From: Diogma glabrata
Lineage: Eukaryota > Arthropoda > Insecta > Diptera > Cylindrotomidae
DNA length: 64,000 nucleotides
Direction of reading: 5' to 3'
Assembly: GCA_963693315.1 (NCBI GenBank)
Contig: OY856188.1
Location: 101,744,462 to 101,808,461, forward strand
Positions 31,993 through 42,034 of this stretch are shown here, in pieces. The first letter of the stretch is position 1. Each line of letters starts with the position of its first letter. The position numbers were made by a program, and so were the translations under genes. Under the pieces are notes generated by a model. It worked only from the letters and a program-made list of their open reading frames with translations, had not been told where the DNA came from and ran no database searches.

Positions 31993-32356
31993 CAGGGTTG
32001 TTCCTTTACGCGTAATCTAAAATAGATTACATTACATGTAATCTATGTAAATTTGGTGTAATCTATTAATTTTGATTTAATAAGAAGTATGTGTAAATAT
32101 TGTATTATCACTACTGAAAATTTTTTTCGATTTTTTCGCAAAATACATGATCAATAATATTGTCAAAAACAAGATCTTGCGATCTTGAAAAAAGTTAATT
32201 TAATTTCCAAAAAAGTTTAGAATGCACATATCAATTAAATAGATTACACAATAGTTTACATTATAGATTACACGAAAATATCTCGCGTAATTTACACGTA
32301 ATCTATGCGTAATCTATACATGTAAAGTAATCTATTTTGTCTACGGCACAACCCTG
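31993..32356. mobile_element. hAT-type MITE inside BEL gag-pol
   Basis: 364 bp with CAGGGTTGT...ACAACCCTG ends (the canonical hAT CAGGG terminus) and a perfect 8-bp duplication. Both subterminal regions carry many copies of TAATCTA or its complement, plausible transposase-binding sites. It has no coding capacity. With the MITE and one target copy taken out, the gag and protease frames would be continuous, so it inserted into an open BEL gene. Confidence 0.93.
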
Positions 32357-32364
32357 GTTTTAAC

Positions 32365-33486
32365 TAATGCTGTTGCAAGAAGAGTTTTATGATTTGTTTT
32401 GTTGACCATGTAAGTGGCACTGTTGACCGTTGTCTGACTTGGTCCTGGTAAATTTTCTACCAGACTGCCGTCTGGTTTATTCTGATTGTTAACTGGTATT
32501 ATTGATGATGTTGAAGGTGCGTTTCTTTTTGTGAATTTATTTTGACGTTTCGGTACATTATTATGCAATAAAGTATGATGCTTGATATTGCATATTTCAC
32601 AAATCAACTGTGAATCGCAGTTATCGTAAGTGTGATTTCCAGAAAGACATCGAGTATAACTTTTATTTTTGTTTAAAAATTGTCGTTTTAAATGAACACT
32701 TAAATCCAAAAACTCAGGACAATCAGAAAGGCTGTGAAATGATTTGTTGCATTTCTTACATCTTGAGCTAACTGTTGCATGATAGCTCTTGTTGAATTTG
32801 ACGAACGGCTTTCCGTGCTTTAGATTTTTATTTTCAGTTATTGTTTCTAGTGATTTAAATCTCGATTCTAGAAACTGTGTGAATTGATCTAAACTTGGAA
32901 TTTGTTTGTTGTCATCAAGAGATAATTCAAATAGTCTTTTTGATTCTCTATCTAATTTTTGACTCATTAGATAGATGATGAATGCATCTGCTAAATCATG
33001 TTCTTGTGCTAAGTTTTTTAGAGAAGATATAGAGATAGCTAAACTATCGTGAAGCCTTTTTATAGCTGATGATGATTCTTCAACAATTGTTTGATGATTA
33101 CACATTTTTTCAAATGTTTTGTTTATTAACAGCCTTGTATTATGATATCTTGTACAAAGCGTATTCCATGCTTTGGTGTAATTTTGTTCATTTATTGGAA
33201 GAGGAAGTAGTAATTCTTTCGCTTCTCCAGTAAGATTTGATATTAAGTAATGCATTTTTTTGACATTGCTTAATTGTTTATTATTATGAACTAATTGTTC
33301 AAAATAGTCACGGAATGGTATCCATGCTAAATAGTTACCATCAAATGATGGAATTTTAATTTGTGGCAATTTTATTTGACATTCTCGATTGTCATTGCCT
33401 ATTGCAGTCTTATTTTGTGTAATATTAAAACTGCTTATTTTTTGTTGAAGTAAAGATAATATTTCTTTATATTCATCCTCTAGCAA
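32365..33486 (-). pseudogene. BEL Gag, capsid and nucleocapsid part
   Basis: About 374 codons of element sequence before the MITE. It begins LEDEYKEILSLLQQ, then a capsid domain of the BEL DUF1759 type (IKLPQIKIPSFDGNYLAWIPF, then LSNVKKMHYLISNLTGEAKEL), then Cys/His motifs CKKCNKSFHSLSDC, CLSGNHTYDNC and CEICNIKHHTLLH. In the second motif the Cys-X2-Cys is reduced to R-C, which may weaken zinc binding. The frame overlaps the preceding gag piece by seven bases and runs into the MITE, where it stops. Confidence 0.85.
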
Positions 33487-34082
33487 TCCGTGGTCAGAAT
33501 TTGTGAAATATTCGTGTTGTAGATCTTCATCGCTGGCGAAAGAAATAGTTGCATATGCTCTTCGTCAATCATTTTCCAGATGTTTTGCATTTCACTTTCT
33601 GTATTTTTGTGGAAATGGATTAGCTGACCGTCTTTTTCTGCATCTTTGAAGTTCTTTTGAAGTTTTTGATGTAGAAATTTGACTTTTTTGAGATTTTGTT
33701 GTATTGTTTTATCCAATTTGTTATCAGATGATTTGTTATCATTCGATTGACGTTTTTGTTCAGCTTGACGTATACCTGTTGTAACTTCATGTAATTTGTC
33801 TTTGCATGATTGGATGAATTTCTTGACTGTTGCGTTAAATATCTTGTTTTCATCTTTCTCGAAATAAATGTGATCTGCGCTGGATGATGAAAATTTTCTT
33901 ACTATATTTTCATCCAACTTGTTCCATTCAAACAGAAGTTCATTTGATGCTTCAATAAGCTTTTCAATTTCTGACGAAAACTGTCGTGTGAGAATTGTTT
34001 TTTCCAATGTTTTAATGCCAGAATCATACAATTTTTTATATTTTCCCGTTAAATCAGCTAACTTTTTGTATTCAGTATCCAT
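33480..34082 (-). pseudogene. BEL Gag N-terminal piece
   Basis: 200 codons starting MDTEYKKLADLTGKYKKLYD, helical and Lys/Glu-rich, as in BEL Gag N-termini. It lies downstream of the 5' LTR and primer site. It ends at a stop that overlaps the start of the next gag frame (different frame). BEL gag is usually one frame, so a one-base indel near 33,490 is the simplest explanation; programmed frameshifting is possible. Confidence 0.75.
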
Positions 34083-34386
34083 GTTGATTACTTTATACTT
34101 CGTTGATGCGCAGATGGAAAATGTTTACTCACAACTCACGTAACACTGGAGTCAAACGTTGACAACTTTTTGTTTTTGTTGGAAACAATAAACCAAATAA
34201 CATTGATGTAGGTTAATTTTATTGGTATAATGAAATACCTTTAATTTTACTATATTTATAAATAGTAAAATTGGAGCACTAGATTTTGTTAATCTTAACT
34301 GATTATATATAAATCTTTAGCACTGGCAACTTTGATAGCTTTAAATTGATTATATAACTTATAATCCGTAGCACTGTTGCTTTAAT

Positions 34387-34400
34387 GGCTCGAAGGACCA
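34387..34400 (-). promoter_or_regulatory. BEL primer-binding site, tRNA-Tyr type
   Basis: Directly against the 5' LTR, with no spacer, the minus strand reads TGGTCCTTCGAGCC. This is complementary to a tRNA 3' end GGCTCGAAGGACCA, which is the end of animal tRNA-Tyr (acceptor stem CCTTCGA...TCGAAGG). It primes minus-strand DNA synthesis. Confidence 0.85.
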
Positions 34401-34864
34401 TGTATAAATTTGGTTATCGAATTAAAATAAAAAACTTAATTTCGTTTTATTATTTAATACGAACTCTCACGCTTGTAAGGCGTTATAAGAATAAAAAGAG
34501 AGTGTTCTCTTCTATAAAAAATTTACAGTATATATATATTTCCTAATTGGAAGATACAAATCCCTTCCAATTTTACAATCATGAGAAAAAACTAAGATAC
34601 TAAAATATTATTTTATTTTATCTTCTTTCAACAAAATAAAACATAAATATTATAAATTATCAAACTTACAATATTTTATGTTTTATTGATAAAAAAAAGA
34701 AAACATTTTCTTTATCTGTTAATTATCAATTATGTTCAAACAAAATTTAACTGTCTCAACAGAGATTAGAAAAATGAATATACATAAATTCTTCTTTGGT
34801 CTCTGTTGACACTTAAAATAAATCATTAAATAAACTTCGTTAATCACACAATTGATAATTAACA
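34401..34864 (-). repeat. BEL 5' LTR
   Basis: 464 bp, matching the 3' LTR base for base where compared; followed by the GACAA target copy at 34865-34869. Confidence 0.93.
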
Positions 34865-34869
34865 GACAA

Positions 34870-35430
34870 TCCAACCTTTTCCTTTCCTTTTAATCTTTAT
34901 CTTTGGTCCATCTCAACTAAAGACAAAATGCAGTTTTTTTTATTTAGTGCAGTATGGTTTTTTTTTGTGACACATGAACAAAATAAAACCAATGAAACTT
35001 AAAAACAAAACATGTATAACACATGAAAATAGGCGAACAATCGATTTGATTGTGCGTCTTTTAAAGTTTAGAGAAAAAGTAAAATATTGATTACTTCATT
35101 AGATATTTACATCGAGTGAGTCTATCCATGCTACTACATAGGAAGTGGCCAAATAAATGTCTGAGATGTCGTTATTGTACCGTCTAACGGGACACACAGT
35201 TGCAATGTGTTTTATGGTTTAGTCACATTAAGGGGGCTCTGAAATGTGCCATTTGTAAACAGAGTCAGCGTAACAGTTCTTATTCGGTTTAAAGTAGGGC
35301 CAGGTATGAGGTGGGAGATCGAAACCTGGTTAAGTAGAAGTCGGGTTAATAAAAGTAAGGCCAGGTGTGTGCAGCATCGTGTGTGTTAAGGTCAGCAGCA
35401 TACCTTGAATGCCTAGGCTACCACCTGGAA
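34870..35430. other. Intron remnant, nothing recognised
   Basis: It contains two T-rich runs at about 34,935-34,970 on the + strand. These could be the A-rich 3' tail of the minus-strand LINE relic that follows. Confidence 0.35.
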
Positions 35431-35433
35431 TCG

Positions 35434-36640
35434 TTAATGCGGTAGCCCAGGCATCCAAGATATGCTGCTGTCAGGATTGTACGAGCGTCTGCGTGCAGTT
35501 GGAGGTATATTACTTAACACAGGCAGCCAAGGTGAGGGTGTGGACCTGATAGTACCGCTTATAGTACGCATCGTGGCATGGAGCTGACAGTCAATTTTTT
35601 GAGTATGTGTGCTATTCAACCGGACTGGTGCTCCGTACTCAGCCACTGAGTACACCAGACTTAGAACAGTTCTATGGAGGGTAGCTGGAGTAGCACATAA
35701 TGTCGAGCCTGTCAGTTTGTGCAATATATTGATTATTGTTTCTCGTTTTAAGTTTTTTTGGCATATTCTCTAGGTGTAGTTTAAAAGAAAGAGTTTTATC
35801 GAGAGGACTGCCCAGGTACTTTGGTTGTTGATTGATTGTATTTAGTGACAGTGCCGTTAAATAACACTGATTGTTCATGTTTTTTCAGTTTGTTGTTTAA
35901 GTGGAAGCATGACCTTTCGGTTTTACTTAGATTAAGAAATAAGCTCCACGTTTGGAACTAGTCATTCATTATTGCCAGGTCAGTTGAAAGAAAATCTTCC
36001 AGAATCTCATATCTTTGTCTTAAGTAGCCAAGGTCCAATCGTCGGCGTAACCAAATTTTCTTGATGTTGTATTAGGAATGTCATGAATGTATAAATTAAA
36101 AACTAATCGTACCATGACGGCATCCTATGAATCCCATTGTTAAGCATTTTGGAACTTTTGCAGGAGCTGTTAAATGGTACTTTAACCGATTGCTAAGCAT
36201 GTTATTGATTAAACGTGAGATGGTGTTACAAGATATTGCATTGAACAGCTTATATATAATCCCAATTCGGCTATGTCATATGCTGTAGTGAGATCGATGT
36301 GCGCCTGTTTTTTATACTCAGCTTTGGTTATCTAAAGCTTTCTGGTCTGTTGGATGGTCTACCTGGCTTAAGTATCGCTATCACTTTCGCAGTCTTAAAT
36401 GTCTTGGAAGATTGTCGGCTACTAGGATATTTGAGAAAAATTTAGTTCATTTTCCCCGCATTTTTCAGGAATTCTGGAAAAAATACCATCGTAGCCAACT
36501 GTTTTCCCGATTTTCGTTCGGGACAGAGCTGAATCTATTTCTTTGCTACTAAAAGAGGTTGCATACATCGATTGGAGACGAGCAATTGCACTTCATTTCT
36601 CTTAATTTACGTTTAATAGTTTCTTGTGAAGAGCGAAACA
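35434..36640 (-). pseudogene. Jockey-like LINE reverse-transcriptase relic
   Basis: On the minus strand the order is AHIDLTTAYD near 36,290, LFNLYIHDIPN and FGYADDWTL near 36,040-36,110 (YADD codons at 36038-36049), LNTINQQPKYLG then LDKTLSFKLHLEN near 35,760-35,840, and LHRTVLSLVYSVAEYGAPV then MRTISGTIRSTPSPWLPVL near 35,480-35,690. This is the thumb/C-terminal half of an RT of the Jockey/CR1 type. Multiple frameshifts and stops are present. It sits in the large host intron, outside the BEL element. Confidence 0.78.
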
Positions 36641-37899
36641 TGTTTACGATATGATTTGTCCTCTGGATTTAAAGCATTGTTAGCATGAGCAATTGAGTTT
36701 GAGCCACCTACCTTCCGAAGGAGACTCTAAGCTTCCTTGCTTGAATGGGAAAACTTAATGTTTTCAAGTGTTTTTTTTTAATAAAATGTGTTGTGTAGTA
36801 GAAATTACAATGTGTCACAACAACAGATTAAAATTTTTTAAAACCAAGGTCCCATGACAACATGTGTTCTAAGGTGTTAATGGACGCAAATTTGTTTTTT
36901 TTTCTTTTGATATATATTTTTTATAGAAGGGATAACTAAACAATAAATTCTATCACATATAAAATATGACTTAGGCCAATATTTCATGATAGGATAAAAT
37001 GTTAATCCACTTTTGTTTCCCCGCGGCGTTCAGTGAGTATAGTAAGTCATCAAACCACGTCTGCTTCACCATTACTAAGTTACTTCTCATATACTATATC
37101 TCTCTCTACTCCAGTCAGAAATATGTTCTTCATGGAAGCGTCCTGGGATTCATTTCTTAGCAGTTGAAATGATGGCTCCGACGAACCTATCGTAGTCCCG
37201 TATATAGACCAGTCAGTTCCATCTAAGTTGAGGGGTACGGTTAACAAGTAGAATCCGGGCACCTACCTCCAGAATTACTGGACGATGTTAAGAGCGTAGG
37301 CAACCTTGTAGCACAGCCCTAGACATTTGTATAGGGTGACGTTATTCGGCCTGAGGGTCCAATTTTTTACGAAACTTGAATAGACTTTTAGCGTAATACA
37401 GTGTGTAGCGCGAGGAGCTTATCTATTCCTTACACCCCTCTTTCTCAATGATTAAAGTCCACACATAGTTATATGCCGGCTCGATTCTTCGATCAAGGAA
37501 TAACGTGCCATCCTCAAGGAATACTTCATAGCTAAGACTGAGGTGCAACGGTTAACTGAATAGAGTTCTTCCGCCAGCACCCCTAAGATATCACCTTGAG
37601 GATTGCTAGTTCACAGCTATTGTCAGTGATATGTGATATTTCATGTTAACTCGTATATCAACAGCAGGGACTGGAATACGCGGGGTTGTCATACCCGTAG
37701 AACAAAAATAAAAATATTGACAAATCAACAAAAAACTGATCTCTCCATGCGGGAAATAAATAGGGTTTAACAGTCTTTAATAAATAATCTCACAATAACA
37801 AATAATAACATACAAATAACTTTTAACATTTTTCTATTTTATCAAGTATTGAGAAAAAAAACCAGCAATTATTATATTTTGTTCTCGTTTTTTTGATAG
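36641..37899. other. Unassigned, less AT-rich segment
   Basis: From 37,014 to 37,690 base composition is clearly more balanced than in the surrounding introns, and short frames appear (for example 37080-37262 minus). It is probably old retrotransposon sequence, possibly an upstream part of the LINE relic, but no protein family is recognisable. Confidence 0.4.
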
Positions 37900-38118
37900 A
37901 TAACTCACCCCAACTTGTTAAACCTATTAAAACAACCTACTAAACAATATTGTAAATATTGTAATAAAATTTTTAATGATCAACATTCTTTAAGAAAACA
38001 TTCAAAAATGCACACTAATTTGCCAAGATCATATAAATGTTTTCACTGTGATGAAAATCTTGCAATTAAAAGTAAATGGGAGGAGCACCAAAAAAGATGC
38101 GTTAAATGGAAAACAAAG
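37900..38118 (+). CDS. Zinc-finger gene: exon with two fingers
   Basis: 73 codons between TTTTTTTGATAG and GTAAAA, phase 0. It contains a clean C2H2 finger (YCKYCNKIFNDQHSLRKHSK then MH) and a second Cys-X2-Cys (CFHC) with His-X4-Cys (HQKRC), i.e. a C2HC variant. This is the first coding exon after the retroelement nest. Confidence 0.72.
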
Positions 38119-38270
38119 GTAAAAAAAGATATGCATATACTAACTAAAAATTAAGATCAATTTGTGGGCTTCACCGATGAAAAATAATTTAAATATTATA
38201 TTGTTCAATGAAAATATGTGTATTACATTAAAAATTAAGAGTTGCATTCTTTATAATTTTAAATTATCTA

Positions 38271-38990
38271 AGGTGACCAGATTATTTTCAAACCAAAAGG
38301 TGACATTTTTTTGTCAAAACATAAACCCCCCCCCCCCCCCCTTCCCAACAATCTAGTAAAATAAAAATTCGATGGTTAAATTAAATTAAAATTTATTCAA
38401 AAATTATTAATTATTACAATATTGAAAATGATTTATTTTGCAAAAAATGTGCATATTTTCTTATTCATGCACATATTTGGATGACTTATGAACTTCTTTC
38501 AATTGGGTTTCCTTGGACTCTATTTTAAAATTTCTGTGAATGATTTTTTTCGTTTATTAAAATAAACTTTGACTGACTTGTCTCAACACATTTAATTTGA
38601 AATTTGAGGCTTTTTAAATGTCCGTATATCATTATTTATTAAATAAAAATGCTCTTTCTACCGATGCGCTTGGTCCTGGTAGACCAATAAGGAATTCTAA
38701 TAAGTTTTGAAATTTCGGAATAAGTAATGCATTAATTATCATAATGATTAAATATTTCAAATTGTTTGGTTATGCTCAAATTGTTTTTCATTCCCCATTG
38801 ACAGCTTTTGATAATCACAATACATATTTATTTTTATAATTTCATTAATTCATAAGTATGCAACATGATAAAAAGATGACAAAAGATGCTCATTTTTGTA
38901 AAAGATAACAAAAAGATGGCATTATTTTAAAAGATGACAATTGTTCGTAAAAGATGACTGTCATCTTCAAAAGATGACGTCTGGTCACCT
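38271..38990. mobile_element. hAT relic with AAAAGATGAC subterminal repeats
   Basis: Ends AGGTGACCAGA...TCTGGTCACCT. On the minus strand near 38,640-38,700 the translation shows LEFLIGLPGPSASVERAFLF, the hAT C-terminal dimerisation motif. The right end carries about six AAAAGATGAC-type repeats. The flanks (AATTATCT left, ATATTATC right) allow only an imperfect 8-bp duplication. It contains a run of 16 C at 38326-38341. It lies in the intron between two finger exons. Confidence 0.75.
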
Positions 38991-39218
38991 TATATTATCG
39001 AATATTATTTTCGTGAGTTATACAATAATTTTTTTAAATATGTGTTTTAATTTGTTTATATGCAATGGAATTTTGAATTGTATATATATATTACGAGATA
39101 TCTTGAGCAGATTTTGTTTTATGTAATCTAAGCTCATTTATTTTTGTTGCACTTAGAATTTAAAACTATTCAAGAGTAAGCGATAAATATATATTTTTTG
39201 TTTGATTTCCTTCCATAG

Positions 39219-39350
39219 AACTCTGATATGGAATTTATATGCAAAATTAGTAATACACCACAAAACATTTACAATTGTACCGAATGTGGTAGGATGTTTA
39301 CACAGAAAAGTTTTTTGACAAAACATATGGAGGGTCATGGGCAATTAAAG
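39219..39350 (+). CDS. Zinc-finger gene: single-finger exon
   Basis: 44 codons between CTTCCATAG and GTAAAA. Contains YNCTECGRMFTQKSFLTKHM then EGH, a perfect C-X2-C-X12-H-X3-H finger. It ends GHGQLK, like the first exon's ending IHQLV. Confidence 0.72.
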
Positions 39351-40962
39351 GTAAAATTTTAGAGAATTTTATATATTTTTTATTCAGGTGGGATTACTAA
39401 TACTGTTAAACCCTCGTTATTAGATGTTCGGTTAGTTCAACTTCTTTTGCAAGTTATTCGTATTACATATACTGAAATTAATTTTGATTTCGCTTGTTTG
39501 CCCCATCTTATCGAATGTTTGCCAATAGTTCAAAACGTTTCTATTAAAATCAAGTTCAACCAAGGTTGATAAAAAAGATATTATTGATCGATAATTTTTA
39601 TTTGCTGAGGCGCGAAGCCGCGGAGGAATATATTCGAAGTATATCTCAACCTAAGCATATATAGAATTTTTTTTACTGCTAACACTAATTTTCATTGAAA
39701 ATGTCGAGCAACCTGAAAGTTCAGTTTCAAACTAATAAAATGAATCTAATGGAATGTAATAGTAGTTTAATCAATGAGTGAATAATGAAGTAGTTTATTC
39801 TCAAGCAAAAGTTTAAAATTTGAGCGAGGCACGAGCGAGAATTTTAATTTGCGAGAGAATAAAATTCATTATTCACGAATCGATTACAATACTTTATTCT
39901 CTGACAAAGATTTTATTATAAAAAAGAATTGTGTATTATAAAAAATAAAAACATTTAATTCAATTAAAACAATAAATCTATATTGTTTTAATTGATAAAT
40001 CAAATTTCTTAATAAAAAAAACCCTGATGATAAAAAACGCCCTTCTCATACAATCAACCAAGTTCAACTAAACGAAATAAGAGAATTACTCAAAATTTGA
40101 TTTTTGAACAAAACTTATCAAAGCAATTGTGATTATAATTTGAAAATAATTTTAATGAAATCAAAACAATTTGACCAATTGGAATCATACCAATTGAATA
40201 AAATGTTCATTAGGCAATAGGTTAAGTTCATTAGGCTATAGGTTAGAAAACAATACAATAATACATACTATTATTATCGAAAAAACATACAAATAAAGCT
40301 GATATAATTAAATGGAAGAGAATAAATAATATTATATATCGATTATAATCATTATTTACCAAGAAAAAGGAAAATTCCTTCTCATTAGAGGAATTGAGTA
40401 AATAATGGTGAGTAACCTAGTATAGTAAAAAAAATTTATATTGTTTTTTATTTATATAAAACATATATGCTAATCATTCACAAATTTATTAAATTTAGTA
40501 AAACATTAACTTTAAACATTACTCACGTTATTAGAATTGCATAATGTAAACTTTACCTATTCAAAACAATCATTCAGTCAACAATCATTTCGTTCAACAC
40601 TCCCTCGTGATTATTTTGTTGTTCTTCAGAAATGTAACTATCTCCATACCCTCCCTCTCTCTTTCCATTTTTCCGTTTTTTTAAAGTGGACATAGACTAG
40701 TTCACTGTACAGTACTCTTCGAATATTAAAAAAAAAACTTGTGGTATAAATATGTCCAACTAATTCATACAAAATAAAAGATTTCAATTCATAGCAGGTT
40801 TCGCCAAATGGGAACACTCGAAATCAAATTAATAGCGGGCGTGTTTGTTTTTAAAAAATTTAGATCTGTAGATCTTTAGAGGACCTCATTTTTTTGTTAG
40901 TGTCAAAATATGATTACCCTTTTTAATCCAGATATTACAACTGGATATACACGTTAAAACAA
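39351..40962. other. Intron, AT-rich
   Basis: No gene. GAGCGAGGCACGAGCGAG near 39,820 and scattered short direct repeats suggest old mobile DNA, with no definable borders. Confidence 0.4.
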
Positions 40963-40972
40963 ATATCGTCGG

Positions 40973-41536
40973 CTACAGAGCATTTACGTGTAACTACGAT
41001 TTAGAATAAAAAGAAGCTGACAAAACGATTTATTGCGACTCTAAACAAGCTTTTAAAAAAAAGTTACTATCAATAATTAAAAAAAATTATTTATTTCATA
41101 CTGATATCTAAAACGACATTTTTCGGATTCTTTATGGTACAAAAAGTTAAACTTTTATGTCCTAGGACTTTAAAAATTATATAAAGTCCTAGGACGTTAA
41201 AGTTCAACTTTTTGTGCAAAATTTAAAACTCATTTCGTTTTATTTTAATAAATTTCCAGTATGAACTAAAATTTTGTATTTACCTCAAACGAAAAGTGTT
41301 TTTAAAGGTACTCACTAGTGATTTCGGCCTCGGCTAGACGCCTCGGCTGTAAACAACTAGCTCGTACTTTAAAGTTTCACTTTTCGTTCTAAATAAATAA
41401 ATAACTATTTTTTTTATTTATTGTTAAACAAATTTTATTTCCAAGCTTGTTTAGAAGCGCAATAAATCGTTTTGTGAACTTCCGTCCCATTTTTCTAAAA
41501 TGTAGATCCACGTAAATGCTTTGTAGCCGACGATAT
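40973..41536. repeat. Foldback element in an intron
   Basis: Left arm ATATCGTCGGCTAC...AAACGATTTATTGCG...TCTAAACAAGCTT is matched in reverse by the right arm ending GTAGCCGACGATAT. The arms are about 130 bp with roughly four-fifths identity by eye. Inside is a second palindrome, GTCCTAGGAC with flanking AAAGT/ACTTT, at about 41,140-41,215. No coding sequence. Confidence 0.78.
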
Positions 41537-41929
41537 AGAAAAACAACAATCGAAGAGATCTATTACATTGGTAACTATTTTATTGATTTGTAATCAAGTG
41601 TTTTGACGTTTGAGTAACTTCATGACGACAAAATACAATTGGGCCTGTAGTATTAATTTACCCCACCCACAGATACAGATTTTAATGATAATCATGTAAG
41701 TAAAGCTTTAGATAAAAATCTAATAACTTTTTTGGTTACTGGATTGGTTTTTTGTAAATATTTTTGGATTTGTTTGCCTTAATAATCCAGTGAGACATAA
41801 AAGTTTCAACTTCATCAACATTTGATATGTCCAACTATAACCATCACAATAGCTTATACATAATATAACTTCACTAATTTTAAGATAATCCTCTGAACAT
41901 TGTGGTTTAAAATTTAATTTTTCATTTAG

Positions 41930-42034
41930 AATCAACAAAAACAACGCAAGCCAAAAACAAAATCTGCAACATTAGAAAATTATGAAAACAGCCCAAATAA
42001 TTCAGAAACTGAGGAAATCGAACAAGATGATCCG
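41930..42034 (+). CDS. Zinc-finger gene: basic-to-acidic linker exon
   Basis: 35 codons between TTTCATTTAG and GTAAGT. It starts NQQKQRKPKTKSAT (possible nuclear localisation stretch) and ends SETEEIEQDDP. No domain recognised. Confidence 0.65.

Larger units (their letters stand above)
11746..34864 (-). mobile_element. BEL/Pao LTR retroelement with F-type env, carrying nested insertions
   Basis: Two 464-bp LTRs with TG...CA ends bracket gag, protease, RT, RNase H, integrase and an envelope-like region, all read on the minus strand, with 5-bp target duplications. Removing the inner LINE/gypsy and the hAT MITE leaves about 8.7 kb, a normal BEL size. The order PR-RT-RH-IN and the YVDD catalytic box fit BEL/Pao; the continuation of the integrase frame into a fusion-type envelope resembles Drosophila roo-like semotiviruses. 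The two LTRs look the same by eye, which implies a recent insertion. However, the coding region has a gag frame change, a stop plus frame change in RT at the LINE insertion point, and an env frame change, so this copy cannot make all proteins as it stands. Confidence 0.93.
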
